Counted from the stretch's first letter, positions 1 through 27,794 are shown. The stretch is DNA of 64,000 nucleotides from Ascaris suum (GCA_013433145.1 CM024190.1:7354120-7418119); one strand, 5' to 3'. Translations and numbers: made by a program. The notes: generated by a model from the sequence alone, not told the origin.

Positions 1-55
1 CACATACACTTGGGAAAGCAAGTCGCATAAGGTATACATTCGAGGATTTTCTTAC

Positions 56-1476
56 ATCACTGTTCTCCAATTTTCAACATTTATCCTCAGGCTGACGATC
101 GGATTTTCATATTCATTCCTCTCAAGGACGGATTTGCATATGAGCTGGCATCCACGTGCCTAAGAATGACAAAAAAACATGCAAATATGAGCAGCTTAAC
201 GAATCGAATGACTATCATATCGTGCAAGATGAAGACATACGGCTAGAGTATGGGTTGCCGGATTGCCCCGAAGTTGTTCTTCGCGAATCGTGCTCAACTT
301 CATTGTCGCATTCTGACCATTCGCATCGCTAGAGAACGTTGATGAGACCGCCGAATCGTTTTTACTCGTCGTCGCATTGCAGACATATGGTGCCTTCACC
401 ACAGGTGGGTAGAGCTTCTCGAGCTCACTGCAAATATTGCCTTCCTCTCATTTCGAACTATTCACGCTATCGATTCCATCGCACACTCCATGCAACTATC
501 TTTCCAACTGTAAGAAACTCTTTGCTTTTCATAATAAACATTTCCCTTTATCGCTTTCGGTTGCAATAACCAAAGAGGAATACTCAACAACGCATGAATG
601 CTTACCTTTGAATAAATAAATGAGAAATGCTTACCTTTCACCTAGTGCATTTTCGCGATCGTATTGCGTTTTGAGCAACATTTCGGCAGTGAGTGTCGGC
701 TGATGTGTGCTCTGCTTACGAGGTTTACGAGATGGAGTTGGAGTCATTAGCGAGATCCGCGGTGGTTTCGGAGTACCCATTGGGACAACAAAATCATCCG
801 GTCGATTGAACGCATCAAGAAATTCTTCCGAGCAAACGAACTGTGCGTGCTGTTGTCTCAAGTACTGCTCCAATGGAGCTATCAAAATATCAAATACCGT
901 CGGATCAGGATCTGCCGATGAAAGTGCGTGAACTCGCGTACTAACTTCGCGTCGTAAACTCTATAAGATCAGTCTCAATTTCGTTATCAGCTTTAGAAAT
1001 TTCGAATATGGGAGAAATACTGAACAAATCCACTAATTTTTGAGAGGAAAAGAAAAAAAAGTGGAATTTAAGAAAAAACAAGGAAAATTTTCGGGCAAAA
1101 CAAATTTAATTCTGCGTTTCTAGCTGATAAAATTCCCTTCTAGTTTAGTGGACTATTTTTTCTATTTAAACAAAAGACGCAATAAAATCTCCAGTTACAG
1201 TCTAAAAATTTCACTAGAGATTTCCACCGAAATTTGAAAAGCAGAAATTATAATCAACTGAAATATATTGCCTTCATCTTCAGTGCACCTTAATTAGGCT
1301 GCAACGCAGAAAACATTCAGTTAAAAACCACTCCCTCTCTTCCAACAATCCACAATTTCACAATTTGACCTCTCTCCCCCTCCCCAATCCGCTCATTAGA
1401 GTTCTGTCATGGTCTGCTGCCTGAGAACCACACGACGAAATATTTGCGTGCATATACTATATATATATTATATATA

Positions 1477-1523
<47 letters not shown>

Positions 1524-4500
1524 CCCTTTTTGGAAACTTCTAAAAGCAAAGCATCAGACAATATGCTCAACCACAATAACAAAAAAACTTATCCAGCTAC
1601 ACATGATTCGCTAAAAAGAAGAAAATTATGCAGTAGTAGAACTAAATCCTGCAGTAACACGGACAACATTATTTCGGAAAAGCAGTTAACGTACTCCATA
1701 AAGCAACGTACCTCCTGCAAGAAGCAACACACACCGGTGTTCATGCTAACGTACTTCTGGTGCACATTTCGTGCCAATTCCGCTGCACGTACATTTTTCA
1801 CTGCACACATATTCCTGTAAATTTATTTCATCTCTAGATATATGGTTGCTGACTGTCGTTTAATGATACTAGGTATCTTCATTCGAATACTAAACGATAG
1901 TCGGTAGAGAACACATTTATAGGAGATGAGGAGGCGAACCGATGGTAGACTCAGGGAGGACCCAGAAAGGTAGCTATCTGAGCCTGCATAGATCCAAGGA
2001 AGATCTATGCAGGTTATGATATAATTATGCGGAAATAAGTGTTACTTGACGCGATGGAAATGTGGAGCTAATTTCAGAACTAGTTTAGCGACTCACCCAC
2101 ATTCCTAAATCATATAAAGAAAAAGTGCTCATCGTAATGCTCGAGATGGCATCATCGAACACTGACGGCGCAATATTTTGCGCATTTACCAGCAATTGCT
2201 CCTTTGATCGTTTATTAAGTTGACGACTAAAAGCTTCCATCTCAACTCGTGGATAACGATTATTAAAGATATCTGTGAATACAACGTTTCGAGCAATACC
2301 TGTGGAAAAAAAATTTTTTTTTCTTTGGGGGGGGGGGGGGGAGATAGATGGGGGGGGGGGGCAACAAACTTAAATAAGACGCAAGTTTGTTATTAGCTCA
2401 GCATTCCCTCCCTATCCTTCCGGACATTTTTAGTAGCAGTTCAGCAATGTTTTAATTTTCTATAAATATAAGGAGACATATGAGAGAAAGCAACAGAAGA
2501 AATTTGTCAATTCGATTTCAAATACAAAGGAGTATTGCAAATACTACGCTATTGCCTTACTTTTCAGACGCATAGGAATCAGAGAATGGTCATCGTAGCC
2601 TCAATGACGAACCAAAGAGAGGATAAAATCGAGAAATAAGACCTGCCTCCCCTACCCCTTCCCACGTATAACGGATGAAACTCTTCATCTTCAGCAGGTG
2701 AAGGATGATGTGTGCACATTGGCCGGATTTATCAAAGCGGAAGAACATCGTATACTGCGGCAACCCCCCACCCTCCTCACTTAAGAGCGCTTATAAACGT
2801 GTTGGTTCATAACTGAATAAAATGGTTGAACTGATTGTCCTTTAAGAACGACATGAAATGAGATGTGAAATGACTAGCAAGGAAAGCGATGAGGGGATTC
2901 CAATTAGACAATAACGGGCAATTCGGCAACAGATAACTACTTAAGGTTGACTGCTTCTCAAAAAATGCAAACAAAGAAAAGCGATCACGGACGACGCAAA
3001 CATTTCGCATTCCGGCACGTTCTGGAGCACAATCCACCCCAGATGGAGATTAAATCATCCAAAAAAATAAACAAATAAAAATAAATAAATAAATAAATAA
3101 ACACCGTAACCTCAAATAAATCCCCAGGGTTAATTTTGAAAACTTAGCATATTTTATTTCAGCTTGAGCATGAAAGAGAATGGGCTACAGTCGAAAATAT
3201 TTACTTCTTTTTTTTCTACTATGAGTTTAGAGAGGATTTATATAAGATTTGATGTTATGCCTAATAAAAAACAATCTAAAATAAATGCTCTAATGTAGTT
3301 CCTTTTTGAATTTTTTGAAATTTTACGACAGCAATTTCAAATTTTCAAATCTTTTGGATTTTCAAAGGAAATTTCCTTCAAATTTTTACGACAGCATCTT
3401 CCATAAAAGTCTCAATTTCTAAAAGCGTAGATTCGCTGAAAAAATTCATTAAATAAAAAAGCTCGACTTCACTCGATAAATTGTAAGCAACATATGACAA
3501 AGTTGTTAGTTGTTTGCTCGAATCTCACTCTTCCTCTTCCCTCATTCTCTGCCCTCTATTCCAATCCGAAAACCCTAAGCGTAAGATTAACAAAGCACCA
3601 CCGATGCCTCGTTTGAGCCAATTCACCGAGATAGTCTTAACTGGTTTGAATGCGAAACAACCTACCCTAACGAAACAATATTATTCCCAGGTTTATTCAT
3701 CAAGGTATGCCCACTCTTAACAAAATAGAGCGTTAACGCTACGAGCAACACACCAAAACACTCTCGAAGATTGGATTTAGTCAATCATAAATTGCTTTCA
3801 CCTCTTCAACTGGACAGCTGACTGCAAGTAAACGCAAAGAATTGGTACTCTGAGAGGTTGCACTTCCGGATCGGAAAAGTTATCGACCCTAATTACTCTA
3901 ATGACTTCACGATAAAAAAATACGGGCAGTCTTATGGGTAAAGGATCCCTCGATTTAAAAACCGGAGTTTTGGCACAATTCGTTAATAATTCAATCATAG
4001 TACTGTAAGGATCTGTAACATAGAACTGCAAGGATGTAATCAGGATTCAATGATTCGTGATGACAATTAAAAGCGCTAGGGGCACTTTCAAAGATAAACC
4101 CGGATCCACCAATGGGATTTGTGCAGCCAAAAATTATCTTTATCTCCCTATTCATCAATTCCAAACTTTAATATCGAAGAAATTTTCCTCATTTTAGTGA
4201 AATTTTTGTGCATTTTCCCTCATCGGAACACGGCGAAAGAACCTAAGAAGAAGGCAAAAAAATTCAAATGAACGAAAAAGAAAAGGAAACAAATGAAAGC
4301 GAATTTTATAGAAGTCAAAAAAAAAAATTAAATAAAATAAACGAAAACGTTCCACACTTTAAAAAAAAAACCTCCCAATTTTGCCGAATTTCAGAGAAAA
4401 ATTTACAACTCTTTTGTATGAAGCAACACTTGCGTAAAATTTCTACGCTTGTTGAGTAATTTCCACTTCATTAATGAAACAAATTAGAAACAACATAAGC

Positions 4501-5059
4501 GATATATCAATCCTAAGAGGAAATATTGGAAATGATTTGACATGGCAATATATGACAGATTATAGGCAAAATAACCTTTAACGATCGATGTTGATTACTC
4601 AAAAGCAAAAGCATCATGAAACGACTCGTTACTTCGAAAGCTATTTCACTACACTCTATAGTTCTAGGTTAATCTGCAATTTTGCAGTTGAAATGAGAAT
4701 CGCCATACTGCCTGACTTTCATACCTGTTCATTTATTTTATCACTTGCTGTACTCATTAATTAATAAACAGGAAGAGAATACAAAAATTGGAAATGAAAA
4801 TAGAAAGAATCACAGATGTCGATAAAGTTGGGACATGCATTGTAAAATTTTAACACGCAACAAGTAATAGAAAATGAAGCGAAGTGTAAAAATAAATTGC
4901 TAACTTGTATGCAATAATAGCGAAGTGTAGATTGATTGGATGCTCGGCAAGTGGAGATTCGGTCTTCATCCATCTTTTAAATGCCTCGAGGGCATCACGA
5001 TCCTCAAGCACATTTTCGAGCTTCTGCGACCAACGATGTCGTTCGTCTGGTGGCGCCAT
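56..5059 (-). CDS. Axin-like scaffold protein with RGS domain (PRY-1/AXL-1 type), partial at left edge
   Basis: Axins scaffold the cytoplasmic beta-catenin destruction complex in Wnt signalling; their RGS domain binds APC. Exons read on the minus strand: 5059-4905, 2599-2561, 2299-2097, 960-635, 427-241, 159-56; donors and acceptors are phase-compatible from 2599 leftward. The first exon carries the N-terminal RGS half (WSQKLENVLEDRDALEAFKR, then INLHFAIIAY). The second and third give MRLKSIARNVVFTDIFNN, like the axin KRLKLARAIYRKF helix. The fourth holds the last RGS helices (DPTVFDILIAPLEQYL, FVCSEEFLDAF). The fifth has YVCNATTSKNDSAVSSTFSS plus DA, matching the ATSANDSEQQSLSSDA block that follows the RGS in axins. 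The start ATG (5059) lies 19 nt after a TTTTCAG site, so I take it as the first codon. Exon 1 ends in phase 2 but the next expects phase 1, so a mini-exon or another donor is missing. The DIX domain would lie left of the window. A non-axin RGS protein is the main alternative. Confidence 0.62.
1453..1520. repeat. (AT)n microsatellite with TATTATA interruptions
   Basis: About 68 bp of alternating A/T, interrupted by extra T residues in its first half, in the intron between Axin-like exons 960-635 and 2299-2097. Confidence 0.95.
1851..1902. repeat. Hairpin-forming inverted repeat
   Basis: GACTGTCGTTTA (1851-1862) pairs with TAAACGATAGTC (1891-1902) at 11 of 12 positions. A small palindrome GATACTAGGTATC lies in the loop. 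It is in the same Axin-like intron as the hairpin at 1983-2013. No coding potential seen. Confidence 0.7.
1983..2013. repeat. Perfect 12-bp inverted repeat, 7-nt loop
   Basis: CCTGCATAGATC (1983-1994), loop CAAGGAA, then GATCTATGCAGG (2002-2013), an exact reverse complement. It lies about 80 nt inside the intron from the donor at 2096 (minus-strand direction), so if transcribed it would form a hairpin near a 5' splice site. Confidence 0.85.
2327..2361. repeat. Two poly-G tracts (15 and 12 nt)
   Basis: G15 at 2327-2341 and G12 at 2350-2361, just upstream of the acceptor of Axin-like exon 2299-2097 in transcript direction, where they would be C-rich in the RNA. Such tracts recur through the window. 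Confidence 0.95.
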
Positions 5060-6677
5060 CTACGATTGGTGAAACGCACTGAAAATGGTGAAAAGCCGTC
5101 GCAGTACGGGAAAACACCGCAGACGGTAGAGGGTTGCAGTAGCGGAACACGAGCTGCACAAACCCGCTCCCAATCGGCACCCACCGTGAGCGCCGCTCCT
5201 CGTTTCGCACTCTCCATCCCACGATCCTCTTTCATCTTACCGACAAGTCCTTTCATCTTGCCGCCCGCCCAATCCTCTCCCGAGAGCCATTCTCAACTGG
5301 AACTCCCGCAACGAATACGCTCTCACGCGGCAGTTTAAACACACTACTCTCGAACAATTCATAGGCAAATTGGAAGTGCAAAAATAACTGTGAGATCGAT
5401 GTAAAGACTAACACTATTGAAGAATGAGGTTTAGGTTCGTTGAGTACATAAACCAGTAAGTTTCGAGGTCCAACTCGGGCAAATGCTCCGTCGCTATCAC
5501 TTTACTAAACTTTACTTCATTTATAGCGTTGAAAATAGATTTCATATGAAGAGAAAAACCGCGGATTTTAATTTGATAGTTTTTAATAATTCAATAACAG
5601 TAGGGAGAGCAATAATAAAACAGGTATTTATGACACATTTACAGGTTGTTTAATTAGGTGGGAATCATCACTCGCACAGGTGAGAAAATTCATCGTGCAG
5701 CAAACAAAAAATTGATTCCCTTTAAATGACAAACAACGAGTGCGCAGCGATTGCGTTGTCGATTTGGAAATCAATTTCGTAACTTCGATCTCTTACCGGT
5801 AATTCGCTTTCGCATCAACCAAAGTTTACCGATGAAGTTTGCGCAACAAACATCGCAAAAAAAAACAAACAAACAAATAAAAAACCACGCGAAATTGACA
5901 GTGCACAGGTGTGTGTTACCGGTTAGGTAATCGAATGAATATGAACCCATATCCATCTATATTTCATGGGAATAGGAGGTGGAGATCAAATACATTAGAT
6001 GATGCCGAAAGTGCGAGAATACTGAAATTCTCAAATGTGGAGTTTCTAATATCTTCAATGTCTAAAAATTCCCACTCCTGAAGTATGACAGCGATTTTTT
6101 TTTTTTTTTTGCATATCCTAATAGGAAAAACACGACAAAAGCGCCGCTTGGATGAGAATTTTCGACGCTACAAAGGGCATCTGTTGAAGTTTGGTTATGA
6201 TTTACAAATTTCTGAGCAATAGTTATCTCCTTTAAAAAGAAAATTACAGTCACCGAAAAAAAAATTGGCAATTTGAGATTTTCTGAATCAAATAAATTTT
6301 CCAATCTTTAAAAATCCAAAAATTCGTAGTTATTAAATGTTAAAGGTCAGCAACAATGTAAAGAATATTGAAGCTCTAAGTGTACGTAAGTGATTTTTTT
6401 CGTTTTTATCCTATTTCATTTCTTTTATTTGATACTTATTTCTAGAGTCTGCTGTTTCGATTTTCTATCGCAATTTTTATATTAGTTTAAATAGTTTTCT
6501 TATCATCTACATCTATAAATTGACTATATATCATTCATATCTTTCAAGCTTTTCCATTCATTTTCTTTATGATTTCAGTATTAAATAAACTTTATTTAAT
6601 TATTCGAATATTTTTAGCGCAATATTTATGCAAATAATTTAATGCGCTTTAAATATATCTTATGCATTCCATATTAA

Positions 6678-6682
<5 letters not shown>

Positions 6683-6766
<84 letters not shown>
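6683..6766. repeat. (AT)n microsatellite
   Basis: Uninterrupted TA dinucleotides, about 84 bp, in intergenic DNA. It generates a spurious Tyr-Ile open frame. Confidence 0.97.
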
Positions 6767-6770
<4 letters not shown>

Positions 6771-8087
6771 TTAAATCGTACACAACATAATAGATCTCGT
6801 AGAGAAATTAAAATTCGGTTAGAAGGTAAGGCGTATGAAAACGAATTCATACGATAATCAGGTTTTATAGAAGCAAATCTAAAGGTCAACCTGTTGAACA
6901 AATATTCGAGAAAACAGTGAAATACTGTTTAGTATACATTCTCCTCCAATATTGATTGGTCTTGAGTTCTTCAATTAGCTAAAGATTTGCTTTACGCTTA
7001 TACATGACCGATTGTTCAGTAAATTTGCACACACGAATTTCTTAGCATCTTTAAATACACGGAACTTATATGCATAATGATAATTAGAAACAAAATGCAA
7101 TTTTATATCTTATTCAGTTGTATATTTTCGTTCAAGTGAAAGCACCACCGGAGACACAGCCCCATACAGATGCCTGCTGAGGTGATCACCTCATAGACCT
7201 ATACAGGCACCGACTGTTGCATAAGGTGCATAAGAACGGAAACTAAGAAAATTGGCGAAATAAACGGAGCCGTGTGATGGGATACGAGCAGAGAGGGACA
7301 GAGATGGAGGAACAGGGGGGAAGGGCCACGATGTGCGTTTTGCATTCCTTTCATTTGAAGAAATAATTTTGTAAGCTATCAATAAATACAAAGTATAGGA
7401 CGTAATCCCTTCTTAGGAAATTAAATCGACTATTTGCATAAACCTTCAATAAAAAATCATTTTCCTGTAAACCGACCGGTATTAAAGGTATACAAACCTT
7501 CCCATATTTAAATGCATAGGACTCCTTTTGAAGATGGAGAAAAGGCGTGAAAAATGTTGGAGAAGGTCAATCTATAATGTAGGTTACGTTTGGAACAGCT
7601 CGTAGCTCTAAGGTTCAGTGATTTAGACAATAAAACATAAGACAGGCAGGTAGACAGACAAAAACAGACATACATACGCATAAGTATAAGACGTGAGCGC
7701 AATGTACAGCGCAAATGCAAGATTGCACAAACACATACACACACTCAAAAAAAAAGGAATTAAAACCCTATAAAACACCACAGAAAATCTATCCTTTAAA
7801 TGGCATCGTATTTATTCTACTAATCACAGCTACAGGTATAGTGACAGGTCGTTGGGACTTGTATTAGTGAGCGAGCAATCGAACGATTAAAAGGAACGTA
7901 GAATAGATCGATGCAATTCACATTTTATTCTATGGGCCGGTTTAAGCAATATCCATTTGCGAAACCTTAAACGGCTAAGAACGAGAATTAGATAAAAATT
8001 CACAGAGCACCTTCAATGAAGAAAATAAAATAGGGTGGATACATGCTTTAAAATATGTATAAATACATAAATATAAATAGAGGTGTA

Positions 8088-8228
<141 letters not shown>

Positions 8229-10033
8229 TGATTATGAGCATAATTTCTATGAAATGCAATAGCAAAGGAAAAATGAGAAAAATATGCATGCAATAAAACA
8301 AATGCAAAAGCACGCCAGATGAGCTGCCAGGATACGCGCTTTTGTGTATCGATCACTGACAAAATATTCCTATAGACTGTCAGCAAATAGATAATTATGG
8401 AGAATACTACCTTCATACCTTAGTTGATCGGAATGGCAATACTTTTCTCTGTTCCGATCGATATGGAATGTCAATTTTTTGCATATTTAAATGGCTATAA
8501 CTCCTTTCGATAATGATGGATGAATATGAGATGTGTTTTTATGAAGTGCGCCAATGGAGCACATTACATCTATCAAGTTTCACACTTAGAGCTTCAATGG
8601 GTCTCGAGCTGACATTATCGGACAGAAGACACATGCAGACATACATACATACAGACATTGCAACACCTTGTGCGCTGTTGCAAAGCAAATTGCAAACGAG
8701 AATAAAAAAATTCACCTATAGTAAAAAATTACAATTTCCATTTGAAATTAAGCCGTTTATTTGCACAACACAAGGCTTTTCGCGTTGTCAAAAGGCTTCA
8801 TGAGAACGCTCTTATGGGAACCGATGGTAAACAACGAAAAAAATAGTTTGGATGCGCAACATATAACGCCAATGAAAGGAAAATGCGAAAAAAGAACGCC
8901 GCCGATAACAATACACGGAGTCGGATCGTTTTAAGACTGCAATTCATCCAGTAAACGCCTTATGGTTGGACTTTCGATGCCCTCAGTACCTGAGTACTTG
9001 AGGACGCTATTAGAACATCAAATGGAGGTTGCAAATACTTTAGATAGCAGGCACTAGTTTCGATAAATTGTGCTTACGGATGGTCTCCATACTATTAACC
9101 AATAAAAACGATTATATAGAGAAAATTTCAAGCCTTTTTTTTTCAACGGTACGTAAAGTACATAATCGACATTCTTTCCTATCTAAATCTGCCACTAGTT
9201 CATTATCTTGACTGATTGCACAAAAATGTAGCATCGCAGAGTTTAAATTCCTCATTCGACTGGACAAGGATACTTGATAGCATATTATTTTCTATCATAA
9301 TTTCTGTGCATTAATTGCTCCATTCGTGAAGTGAAAGCACTGTATGGTGATTGCAACATGACAAAATTACAGGTGACGAATAGCACTCAATGCTACAATA
9401 CCCGTTAAGTTCAACAACGAAAAGGTGAACCGCATGTTATAAGTTAAATCGGATTACAATTCGTCTAGAAAGAACTGTACCTTACATGTAAAGACAAAAC
9501 TCGTTGAATAAGAGTGAAAAGTTTAAGCTGTTGGATAATCGCTTAGTGTGAATGTTTGAGCATTAGGGATCGATTGCTGAACGATGGCACATAGTGAATG
9601 CAGGAAAATTCTAAAAGGATGCATACATCACCGATATCGGAACTATATTACATCGTTTAAAGGACGGAAACTATTGGGCGGAGCGAGGATTTAAGCTTGA
9701 GGATGAGTGAAATAGCCTTGTTTTAATGGATATACCGTCCTTTGAAGGAATATTCCTATGCAAGGATACGATTCATTGTATAAGAAATAAGTCGAGATGG
9801 TACTACTTGCCTCTTTATGTGAATAAACTTTTGGTATAGTACGTTTTTTGTCCACAATTTAACACATTGTACTGTGCTTTTTTTTTTCATTTATTTACTA
9901 CAAATTCTTAATCGATTGTGAGATTTTCCTTCTTTTTTTTTTCTATACTCATTCGCTATCATTTCTTTGAGGAAAGTATATTTTATATACTTTATTTACA
10001 CGATCTTTTAGTACGTAATTCGGCAACTACAGC

Positions 10034-10179
10034 AACAATATTTCCCATCAATTATCAATTACCGTATACGCTGAAATAAAAGCTCCTCTTTAATAGAGCC
10101 TAAGATTTATACATATCTTAGACTCCATTATCGCTTCTCATATTTATACGGTATGGATTGATTATCTTCCCAATGTTGT
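10034..10179. repeat. Imperfect palindrome / MITE-like inverted repeat
   Basis: The centre is TAATAGAGCCTAAGAT (10091-10106), loop TTATACAT, then ATCTTAGACTCCATTA, pairing at 14 of 16 positions. Further out, ACCGTATA (10061-10068) matches TATACGGT (10146-10153). CAACA..TTcCCAtcAAT-type arms at both ends extend the symmetry to about 146 bp. No open frame inside. It could be a short non-autonomous DNA transposon or a long RNA hairpin. Confidence 0.6.
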
Positions 10180-13100
10180 ACTCTGACCGCTCTCTTCGGG
10201 GACCCCATCAGCGGCAATATAGAGTATTGAAAACGATTCACTCATTTTAACCTAGAATGTGCGACCCATAGCGCGGTATCCTGACCGATTTCAAAAGCAC
10301 CTCAATGACCGTTTGGTGAGAATTGAAATAATTTTTCAACTATCTGTAATATTGAAAACTTTTATCGCATATATTGCTTTAGAAAATATCGGTTTGAGTG
10401 CGTTTGTTTATTAGCACAGCAGATCTAGAGAAAGAACGGGAAGGGAGGAGAGAGGGTGGTGGGACGGGCATGAGCAATACCTACTCCTAATGAAAGTAAT
10501 TTTTTATAGAGACTAGAGAATGCTCTTCTACGAAAGAAATTTATCAAGGATTGAAAGCTTAGCAATTTATCCCATCTGGAAATTATTTCAACGTTTTGAA
10601 AGCGTGGATTGATATTGCCGGTTGGTATGTTACCTGCAATAAGGCAATTCCCACCTCTCTCGAATTTGGAAAAAAACTGTGCTAACACATTGAAGATTAT
10701 TTTCCCCAAACAAGCTTGTTTACTATCATCAGTGCTTTCTTCCTAGAGAAGGAATAATAACGTCTGTTCATTTTTTTTTTTTTTTTGGCATCCACAAAAA
10801 CCTCTTAGAGGGCAAGAAGTTGCAAGAAGGAATTTTTCCACGTTCAAAATTATAAAGAGGCATCAAAATGAATCTAAGTTTTGGCAATCAAGCAAATTCG
10901 TTCCGAGTGGAAAATATATAAATAATCTCTAAAAAAAAAAAAAAAAAAACAACTAACACGAAACTGGAGTGTTGGAAAAAACGATCCAAAAAAAAAAAAC
11001 TATTGGAGTCTTCACCTTCATATTCCAGATGAATACAAGTTGCAAGAGATTTATGAAGAGTCCGACTACTGGGAGCACATCAAGTCATATTGAGCTGCGT
11101 TTCGTCAACTGCTTTATAGGATTCCATCAAATCGATCGATATTTGCATTTCGAAGCATTAGGTTAGATCTTGTTTCCGGCTACTATTCAAATTAGATTTG
11201 ATGTATACACTGATATGTGGTGGTAATAAATTTTAAAAAAAAGCCTTTATGATTCAAAAAAAAAGCGAAACACCACATACGAAAATTCACAACGCGCATA
11301 TAAGAAGGTAATATGCGAGAAACAACAGTAAGGGGACTTTCAATCGCAATCATATTTGAACGTCTTCTGTTTATCTTTCACTCATATGCTAATGAGCCAT
11401 TGTCTTTTAAATATGCAAATTGCTTTCGATCAGGTGGACGCATTAAAAGATTCAGGTTGTGCTGAACAATAAACCAGCTTGATGATGACCTACTTATTAA
11501 TCAGATGTGGGTATACTAAATGTCATTTATTTTTCATGAAAGATTATGCTACACTGCTCTTTGTTGCTCTCCATCTCTCTTTTCCTCCTCCCTTTCCGCC
11601 TCCCCCCCCCCCCCCTTCCCTCTGCTCTAAAAAAATTATTCGGTATAGCACTGACAATTAGCTTCGAATGCAACACCACTAAAAACCTAATCTAGGTGCG
11701 AAAATAATCTCATTCAATGCATTACTGCTTAAAAGCTGAAGCTTATAGCTCGCAAAAAAAATGACCTCAGAGGACGGACTAATTACAAATCTTAGCCGTT
11801 TTAAACTGATCAAAGAAGCAAAGAATATCAGTAAAAACAACTGCAATAAGGCAGGCTGCAATATATAAGCAATGGTACTCAAAAAAAAATCGCAAACCAC
11901 ATATAACAAAATCACCTTCATATTTCTTATTGCTTTGTCATTAAAAAAAAAAAAATCATACACATGAAATGCAATAATGCACAACGCATTATATTGCATA
12001 AATTTTTCTCAGCAATTTGCAAATATTATTGCTAAAAACTATAACACAACGATGTGTTATAATTAATTCGATTTAAGCGTCAATTAATTTCGGCAATTTA
12101 TAAATGTTTTCGTTTCTATCGTAATTGAAGAAAATTTGCTAAAGTATTTTGTGGTGAATGCTTGTAATGATTAATTATAATAAACAATAAAAAGCATATA
12201 AGAAACGCTACCTCTAAATATTAGAAAAAAAAAAGAAAAAAGAAAGAAATAAGAAGAATTAATAATTAAATCAATAAAATAATAAACAAAACTATAAAAG
12301 TTGCCTTAAACTATAACTTTCTTTTGCATTTAAAATATGTGTTTCAAAAAAAAAATTTTTTTTTTCTTGCAAAAGTAAAAGAACTTCAATCTCGTAATGT
12401 TTTCATCGATACAAAATAGCGGCTAATATCCACGAAAAGTAATCGAATCAAAGATTCGTTAGAATATGCGCCGATAATATTGAAAACGTTGAAATAATTT
12501 AATGAAAGGTATAGAATAAGGCTGCTTAGATATTTTCAAATATAAAGAAAAACATCGTCAAAAGATAAACTATAAATGTGATTAACTATAAAATCGAAAC
12601 AATGTGAAAGTTATTCACATCAATACACTATATAGAGAAAAGAATCGTTCCCTCGAGGGCAAGCAGCAATCAATCGACTTTGGTTGAGCACTCTTGCGGG
12701 TCGCATTGATCTCGTAATTTCACTCCATAGAAGAGCAAACGATCAGATAAACGAGGAAAAAAGTTTATAATATCGTAAATAGGCGCATCTTTAATAGATT
12801 CAAGCTCGCAAAAATAAAAAAAAAAAAATAAAAATAAAGAGAACAGTAAATATTGGTGGATCGCAAGTCGCTGAGATGTCAAATAAATGTATAATTTCTT
12901 AATTCTTGGGGAAAAAAAATGTATAATTTTTGAAGACTTTCAAAAATGTCAGTTTCTTTTTTTTTTCCACGAATAATCGCTAAAATCGCCACCAATATTC
13001 TTTGAGATTTTAAACAATTCAGACGAAATAAACATCACGCTCAAATTGATTTCTCAATATTCAGCGATATTTCCAAAAGATTTGTTCGAAACAAACAACA

Positions 13101-13445
13101 AACAAACAAAAAAAAAAACACTGAAATTTAAAAATTATTCATTATTTAAAAGAATATTTTAGTTAATTTTATTCAATCAATAATAGTCAACATTGTGATC
13201 TAAAATTCCTCAAGCGATTTATTTCCTTTGAATTGAAAATTTCAAGAAAACCTCTAGAGAAATAGGTTAGAGGAAATTATTACAACAAATATTACACCTA
13301 ATAAGTGAAAATAGTATCGGCGAGTAATGAAAAAACTATTAATCTTATTTTTCCTGTAGTAATATATGGGGCGTCACATAAGATTTTTCTTTTGATGGCG
13401 CATAATTCGATGATATTAGCACTTCATTACTGAACGGCGATTTCG

Positions 13446-27407
<13,962 letters not shown>

Positions 27408-27464
27408 ATCGCGTGCAACGAAGAGCCGCTTGATCGCAAAAATGCCGCAACACAACGCCGATTA

Positions 27465-27470
27465 CTGCAC
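27465..27470 (-). promoter_or_regulatory. Probable trans-splice acceptor upstream of the Fax-like ATG
   Basis: Minus-strand GTGCAG ending at 27465, 57 nt before the ATG. The next three bases are TAA in the coding frame, so it cannot join an upstream coding exon in that frame. A spliced-leader addition site is the simplest reading. Inference only. Confidence 0.4.
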
Positions 27471-27794
27471 CGAAACGGCACACTAACCCGTTGATGGGTC
27501 GCCTACTGCGTGGCAAACGCCGCCAACAACTTCTCTCCGTCGTTTGCGACCCCGTCTCTTCAATCGCAACATCATTTTGTCGTTATGATTTTAAACCCTA
27601 TCTTATTCTCCTCTTTCAACCTATCTCCACTTTAGTAACCTCTCTCCTTCTTCATTCCGTATTGTCTTCAAAGTTCTATAGCTGTTTCGAATGTATCGTT
27701 GAGGACGTCTCTCGATAAACATTTCCAACAGGACGTCTGATCTAGACTGTCTCATCTTGGATTGTTTCCCATGCTCCACAGTATTGCGCGCTCT

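Noticed and set aside
3798..4031. 77-codon minus frame within the Axin-like gene, flanked by CTTGCAG and GTGAAAG
   Set aside because: Its incoming and outgoing phases fit neither neighbouring exon, and it would break the RGS domain; kept out of the model.
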